A stretch of 64,000 bases of DNA from Thelonectria olida. Its lineage: Eukaryota; Ascomycota; Sordariomycetes; Hypocreales; Nectriaceae. Shown one piece after another: positions 58,972 through 64,000 of the stretch. The notes under the pieces were generated by a model that made no database searches, was not told where the DNA came from, and saw only the letters and a program-made list of their open reading frames with translations. Where the stretch lies: NCBI GenBank assembly GCA_020736575.1, contig JAGPYM010000004.1, forward strand, positions 1,054,001 through 1,118,000. The letters are read 5' to 3'. A program made the translations under genes and the position numbers. Position 1 is the first letter of the stretch. The number at the start of each line of letters is the position of its first letter.

Positions 58972-61900
58972 TTACAATGACCCGCCCTTTTGGAGAAAAT
59001 CGTCGTCCGACTCAGCTTCGTCGTCCGACGAATACACCACCTCCTTCCCTTTGCCCTTGATATCCCAAGCCGCTTTAGGTTCCTTGAGGCTTCTTCGACT
59101 AACAGGTCTCTTGGATGGGCCCGATTTCTTCGACGCGCCGTCGAGCTTGTGACTACGCAGTCGATCTCGTCCGGCTACTTCAATCAGGGGCGGACCCCTG
59201 CCTTCGTCGCCGGACGAGTTGCGCTGGGTGGTAGGGGCTGTTGACGAGTGCTTCAGGTCCCGCATCTCCCGGATCACGTCGGAAAAGCTCTCCTCCAAGG
59301 TCTTCATACGGGCCAATACCAGCCTGCTCATCCTGTCTCGGTCTCCATGGTCCCCATCGCCGGCTGCCCGCAGCCGGTTATCCTTCATCATGGCTAAGGC
59401 CATCTGAGTCTGGAAGCTTCCCACCATGCCCGCATTAGGGTCATTTGCAAAGCCCCCGAGGTGGTCCGACATGGCACTCAAATCCAATGACGACAATCTC
59501 CTTGTGTCTCGTGGCCGGTTTCGAGGTTCGATGCTGAGCAGAGCCGAGCGGCTCACTCCACCAGTGTCTCTTGCAGGCAGCACGGGTCGGGGCTTGGTTC
59601 CGGCTACATACAAAGACCGCCGAGGCGAGCTTCGTCGTGCAGTAGGTGTCTTCTCTCCGCTCCGGCCACTAGTTCGCGGTCGTGGCTGTCCAGCATGAGG
59701 CGGTGATACTGGCGATGCGCCCTGAGCATGCTTCATTTCCTGGGGGTTGAACAATATTGTGTTGGTTGACAATGTTCGGTTGTGCGCGCCCCGTCTCGGT
59801 CGGGGAGTGGGAGGTACTTGTGAGCCAGAACTCACTGAGGAAGCTAGCTTTCCAAACCCAGATGCCATGGGCCTAGCAAAGTAGCCATTATCCTCTTCTT
59901 CAGAGATGTGATCGACGTCGACTCGACTTCGTTCCGCGTTGGTGCCATTGTCATCTTCATCCTCGTCGTTTGTGACAAGCTCATCATCACCATCGGCATC
60001 GGTTTGATCTTTGTACTCGGGCACCTCGGTGGTTGTGTGATGCCTCATGAGGTGAGGAGGCCGCCTGGGGTTGCCGTTATTTGAAATCAGCTCATTGGGG
60101 TCGCTTGCCACTGATCTGGCCTCCGAGACGTGTCTGAGGCCCGACGTGCGTTCCCAGCCTACACTTAGCCTCCTCTGCCAGTTAGGCACGGCATTGCTCT
60201 CCAGTGTGGCCCAGTTGCCCGGCGAAGTCCCTTCTTCATCATGTTGGTCCATCCAGTTGCGGATGGCAGTCTGCGTTTTCCTCCTCTCGTGACGTCTTTG
60301 CGTCCTGAGTGTCATAGGATCTGGGACCCTGCGGAAGACTTCCTCCAGGGCCCGGTCCTTCTGGAAGCCTGCAACGGATTCCTCCCGAACGCGAATATTA
60401 GGGCTGAAAATTGCCGTTCTAGAAGTAGGATCTGCAAAGGAGATAGCCCTGCCCCGATCACGCCCTGGGTGTTCCACCAGGTCGGTGGGTTCATACATAG
60501 ATGGAGCAAGCCAAAGTCTCTCATACAAATAGATGCAGAAGAGTATGGGAAAGTGCGTGACTTTAATGATGGTTCGGTTCAGCCATACAAAGCTTTTCAA
60601 AGGCATAAAGTACCGGAAAGGCATTAGTAGCCATGCAAAGATGTTGCTAGGGGCAATATAGGAGAACAGTGCATCATTTTTTACCATGGAAATGGTGTTG
60701 ATTGCGAATAGAAACCTGAGAATCAATCAGAGTACTGATCACGTTGACCATTGTGGCAACACTTACTGGTGCTCTTCGTCGGCATTGGACGCAATCTTCA
60801 TGAACGAGTTGGTTAGAACAGTGATGAGGATCGTGCTGAAGGTTTCATTAGTCGGCTGATCATCGTCGCTCTGAGAAGGGGGACATACACAACCAAGAAG
60901 TGACAAATGATGAGGAAAAAGACCAGCAAAGATCTCCCTAACCAGTTATACGTTGGCCATCTAAATCGCGTTAGTATATGCCAATCCAGAGCTGAGTTAT
61001 GTGCGTTAGATTGACTTACACATCCCAAGCAGCAGGTGTAAATCCCATTAGAAGCTGGAAAATCTTGTATGCCGTTTCGGATGGTGTAAATGAATTTTTG
61101 GACAGTGTGAAGAAGACGAAGAATCCACTGCACAGGATGCCAATCAGGACGAACACAGCAATCAGATCCACGGCCATCAGTCGAAAAGCAATGAGCAGTT
61201 GTGAAAAGTACTGATAATGGTCGAGGATACTAAAGATGCGAGGAAGAAGCAAAATGGCGTTTGCGGCGAGCACATCGTATGCCATGTCGTTCCAGTGATG
61301 GGGATCTACCAGGAAGACGCCATACGCACGCATGCAATAGTAGACAATGAGCAACATTAGAATGCCGAGATCGAAGATGTTCCAGAAGCTCATGATGTAG
61401 AGGGCAAATCCTTGCTCATTAAAGCCGACGAGTTCGTCCAGCATGAAGCCGGCGCTCCAAAACCAAAAGACCAGTTCCAGTCCTGTGATCTGAACGGACC
61501 GCTGCGCGAGAACAGCGAGGAACAGGCCTATCAATACGGCAAGGGAAAGCGTGGAGAGGAACGATCTATAACGTGGAACTCGAAGTCGAGACAGTTTGAG
61601 GAGAGACGCTTGTCGGGGGTCGTAGAGTGTCACTGTCCGTCTTCCGGGGGGGGCATTGGAGACGGACTCTTTGGGAGACAGGGAACCGAGCAGCGGCGTT
61701 CTGTCATCCACCTTTCCAGCTCGGCCGCCACCCTGGCGTTCATTAGGTTCACGATGCAAGCTGTCAGCCGAGGAGTGAAAGGTAATGGCACCACTCCAAA
61801 TGGCATCCAGTTGCTGGACAATGACAGGATGGGCTAGGAAGTGCTTGGCGGAAGCTCGAATAGCCACTTCAAGCGTGGAAGTGCGGGAAGCAATCAATTG

Positions 61901-62682
61901 CATGGAATTGGTGGGAGACCTGCGGGGGGCAGTCGGGGGCTGTTGCGTTCCCGGAAGCCCCTGCAAGGGATAAAAGTCATAGGCGAGGGCATCGATGAGC
62001 TCGCGCGTGTTGTATTCCTTGAGCAGCTTGAGGGCCAAGAGCTCGCACACCTTTGCCCGAGTATGGCTAGTGCCTGCGTTGTTGGGATACAAGTGGCCTT
62101 CCTTTGTGAATTGCAGACAGTTGGCCATGAGGGCGTACAGAGTTGCGCGAGAGTAGTGCTGGGCGCGAATCTGTTGTTGCATGGGCTTGACCAGGAATTG
62201 GGAGACTTGGGGAGATCTCAGCTGATCCCATGATAGGGTCGTCTCGGTGCGAGTGGACACAATTATGCGAATTGCGTGAGTTATGCTGTATATGGGTAAA
62301 GAATCTGTGTAGGTGGTTAGAAGTATTGCTCTCCGAGTGTCGGTTACAGGTATAACGAACCCAGATGGCTGGCAGAAAAGAGAGGGAGGACGGGCAAACC
62401 GCCACGGCGGTTGTCTTCGTCGCCAATTCCGTCACCGTCACCGTCGTCGTCTTCGTCGGCTTCGTCATCAACATCACGGTCATGGAGGGACCTCGGGACT
62501 GGACCGCCCTCCTCGTTGGAATCGTCAGCATCGTCGTCGTCGGCCTCTGTGAAATCGGCCGTGGCATGTCTCCGCAGAGTGTACTCGGGGTTTCGTATCG
62601 GGGACCGGGAACCGTTGGTGGATTCGGGACGGCGGTTGACGCGGCGGGAGCCAGCCCTGGGTCGCAGCAGCGAGGAGAACAT
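58972..62682 (-). CDS. YVC1: TRP-type cation channel, Yvc1-like
   Basis: A predicted calcium-permeable channel of 1163 residues, related to the yeast vacuolar channel Yvc1. Exons on the minus strand: 62361-62682, 61020-62304, 60889-60960, 60767-60835 and 58972-60715. After an acidic Asp-rich N-terminus, the family block LPVLPLFSASHLDSLPIYSITHAIRII spans the first junction, followed by WDQLRSPQVSQFLVKPMQQQI. Transmembrane helices begin at about residue 335 (FLSTLSLAVLIGLFLAVLA) and include IYMSFWNIFDLGILMLLIVYY-like and IAFRLMAVDLIAVFVLIGILC. A pore-like segment precedes FTPAAWDV, and TILITVLTNSFMKIASNADEEHQFLFA is the conserved helix after the pore. The C-terminal cytoplasmic tail of about 500 residues is Ser/Arg-rich and disordered, much longer than in yeast (total 675). 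It may sit in the vacuole or plasma membrane. Confidence 0.9.
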
Positions 62683-64000
62683 GGCGTTGAGTCGTTGTCG
62701 TCTCCTTGGGGTTGGAGGGGATGTTCTCCTGAGCAAGCGTGCGGCCTCACAAAGTGTGTATCAGCGCGCCATCAGGGACCGAGACAGAGGGGTCGAGAGA
62801 AAGGAGCGTGCAAGAGACGAGCTCTCGAAAAGAAAAGGACAAAACACGCAACAACAGCAACAAACTGTCGCAATGCAACTGGTTTATCGACAGGACAAAC
62901 AACGAAAGAAGAGGAAGAAGAGAATGGAACCTAGGGAATGTCGTGGGCGTCGAGGCTTCGAGGCTCGAGTGGGATCCAAGGAGCAGAGACGGGAGCCAAA
63001 GAGGGAGACGGGAGGCTAAGGCACAGCGGCTAGAGACGAAAGGGACGGCGCTGGACGGAGGGCCTCTGCACTGTCGTAGGGCCTACGGCGCTAGAGCGAT
63101 AGTGGCCGGCACGGTGTAACGCCAGTGGACAGGGGATGGGGTTCAGGGCTCCGTTGCTCGCTTCCCTACTCGCCTAGGTGAGGCTTGGTGCGAGTGCCGC
63201 CCCCCCCTCGCGAACTGTCGACTGACGCACCGCTGCACTAAATTACTGCAGGCGCCGGGCAGCTTCCAATGTGGAGAGAACTGGGACCGCGAAGAGGGCA
63301 TGACGAGTGTTGAGACGGACGGGAACATCCTTGAAGTGGCCGATGAGCAGATGCAGAACATGAAGCCGGTCGCGCGTCTACCGCCGTTCATGGCACAGGG
63401 CGGGCGGGAGCTGTCTCGAATCTCACGTAAAAGTTCCGGCGTTGCGCAACAGTTGGACGAGGAGTTGTTTGTGTTTGTAGGTTGTTTAACCATTTCCATT
63501 TTCAGGTGTCATTCTGGAGGCGTTGGTTATGTTGTCATGGCCATCGCTCATCGCCGAAGAGATCCATGATGCTAGCGACTGGTGCGAGGTGGAGCCAATA
63601 GGTAAATTAAGCAGTCCATCTCATGAAAATAAACCGGGCAGCTAATCAAGTGTCTTCCATTCGTGAAACTTGTGTGTGTCTGCGTGATGAGAAAAAAAAA
63701 TCCGCGTCGGTCCAAGAGAAAATGTGTGCCCTCGATAAGAGAGGCGATGATGTTGAGTGGTGGTGGCGCGGGTGAGCTCGAGCAGAAGCTGCACCGACAA
63801 TGCAGAAACACCAGGTCCGCGGTTGGTGGTTGGTGGAGGAGAGAATGTTCCCAGGATTGGATTGCCCGTGCGCCGCAAGGATGGGCAGGGGCTCATGAAG
63901 GGTATTTCAAGGCCGACGTCAACTTGCAGACAGCCTCTACGGGCCACCGAGTGAAGGCAGTGTCAAGACATTGTCTGTTCTACACCTCTATTCGTATGAC
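62683..64000. other. Right-edge intergenic region
   Basis: Upstream region of the Yvc1-like gene (minus strand). A 118-codon minus-strand frame at 63143-63499 and others overlap without recognisable domains. A C8 run occurs near 63202 and an A9 run near 63693. No gene is supported; one may begin beyond the edge. Confidence 0.4.

Overview
The window looks like nuclear DNA of a filamentous ascomycete (Pezizomycotina), most probably a Sordariomycete close to Hypocreales. The reasons are: short spliceosomal introns (about 50-120 bp, GTRAGT-type donors, CTRAC-like branch points); pyrimidine-rich leaders; roughly one gene per 3 kb on both strands with no operons; and families limited to fungi (DUF3112 7TM protein, fungal GILT, XBP1/KilA-N factor, XprF-type hexokinase-like protein). 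I cannot place it to genus. I see no tRNA, 5S rRNA, CRISPR array, phage or intact transposon.

Layout. 0-8 kb: PP2A catalytic subunit (+), DUF3112 membrane protein (-), a stand-alone RNase H-fold protein (-) and an eight-exon old-yellow-enzyme oxidoreductase (-). 8.1-13.4 kb: a 5.3 kb stretch with no gene I can support. 13.4-22 kb: a membrane-anchored SH3 protein (+), scavenger decapping enzyme DcpS (+) whose CDS end overlaps a convergent GILT-like protein (-), and an atypical hexokinase (+). 22-32 kb: a Vba/Fnx1-like MFS transporter (+), the spliceosomal Myb protein Cef1/Cdc5 (-), a second MFS transporter (+) and an Fhit-type HIT hydrolase (+). 32-36.5 kb: gene-poor. 36.5-42.3 kb: a ZIFL-type MFS transporter (+), Hsp90 co-chaperone Cns1/TTC4 (+) and an XBP1-like KilA-N/APSES factor (-). 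42.3-46.4 kb: gene-poor. 46.4-64 kb: DNA topoisomerase II (+), Tap42 (+), an 842-residue conserved fungal protein (-), a roughly 69-residue membrane microprotein (+) and a TRP/Yvc1-like channel (-).

Functional themes. Most genes are independent housekeeping functions: splicing, mRNA cap turnover, topology, chaperoning and phosphatase signalling. PP2Ac and its regulator Tap42 lie about 50 kb apart. Two HIT-family hydrolases (DcpS and Fhit-like) act on cap-type and dinucleoside polyphosphates. Several genes probably serve the vacuole or endolysosome (Vba-like MFS with an acidic dileucine, ZIFL-like MFS, Yvc1-like channel, GILT-like reductase); I read this as coincidence rather than a cluster. 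I found no convincing new multi-gene system. The most interesting leads are the 29-bp CDS-CDS overlap of DcpS and GILT, the lone RNase H gene with an altered His region, possible alternative N-termini of topoisomerase II and the Fhit-like enzyme, a tandem duplication in the topoisomerase II tail, and three 4-5 kb gene-free blocks.

Exon coordinates come from reading splice sites and checking that the reading frame closes; no transcript evidence was available.
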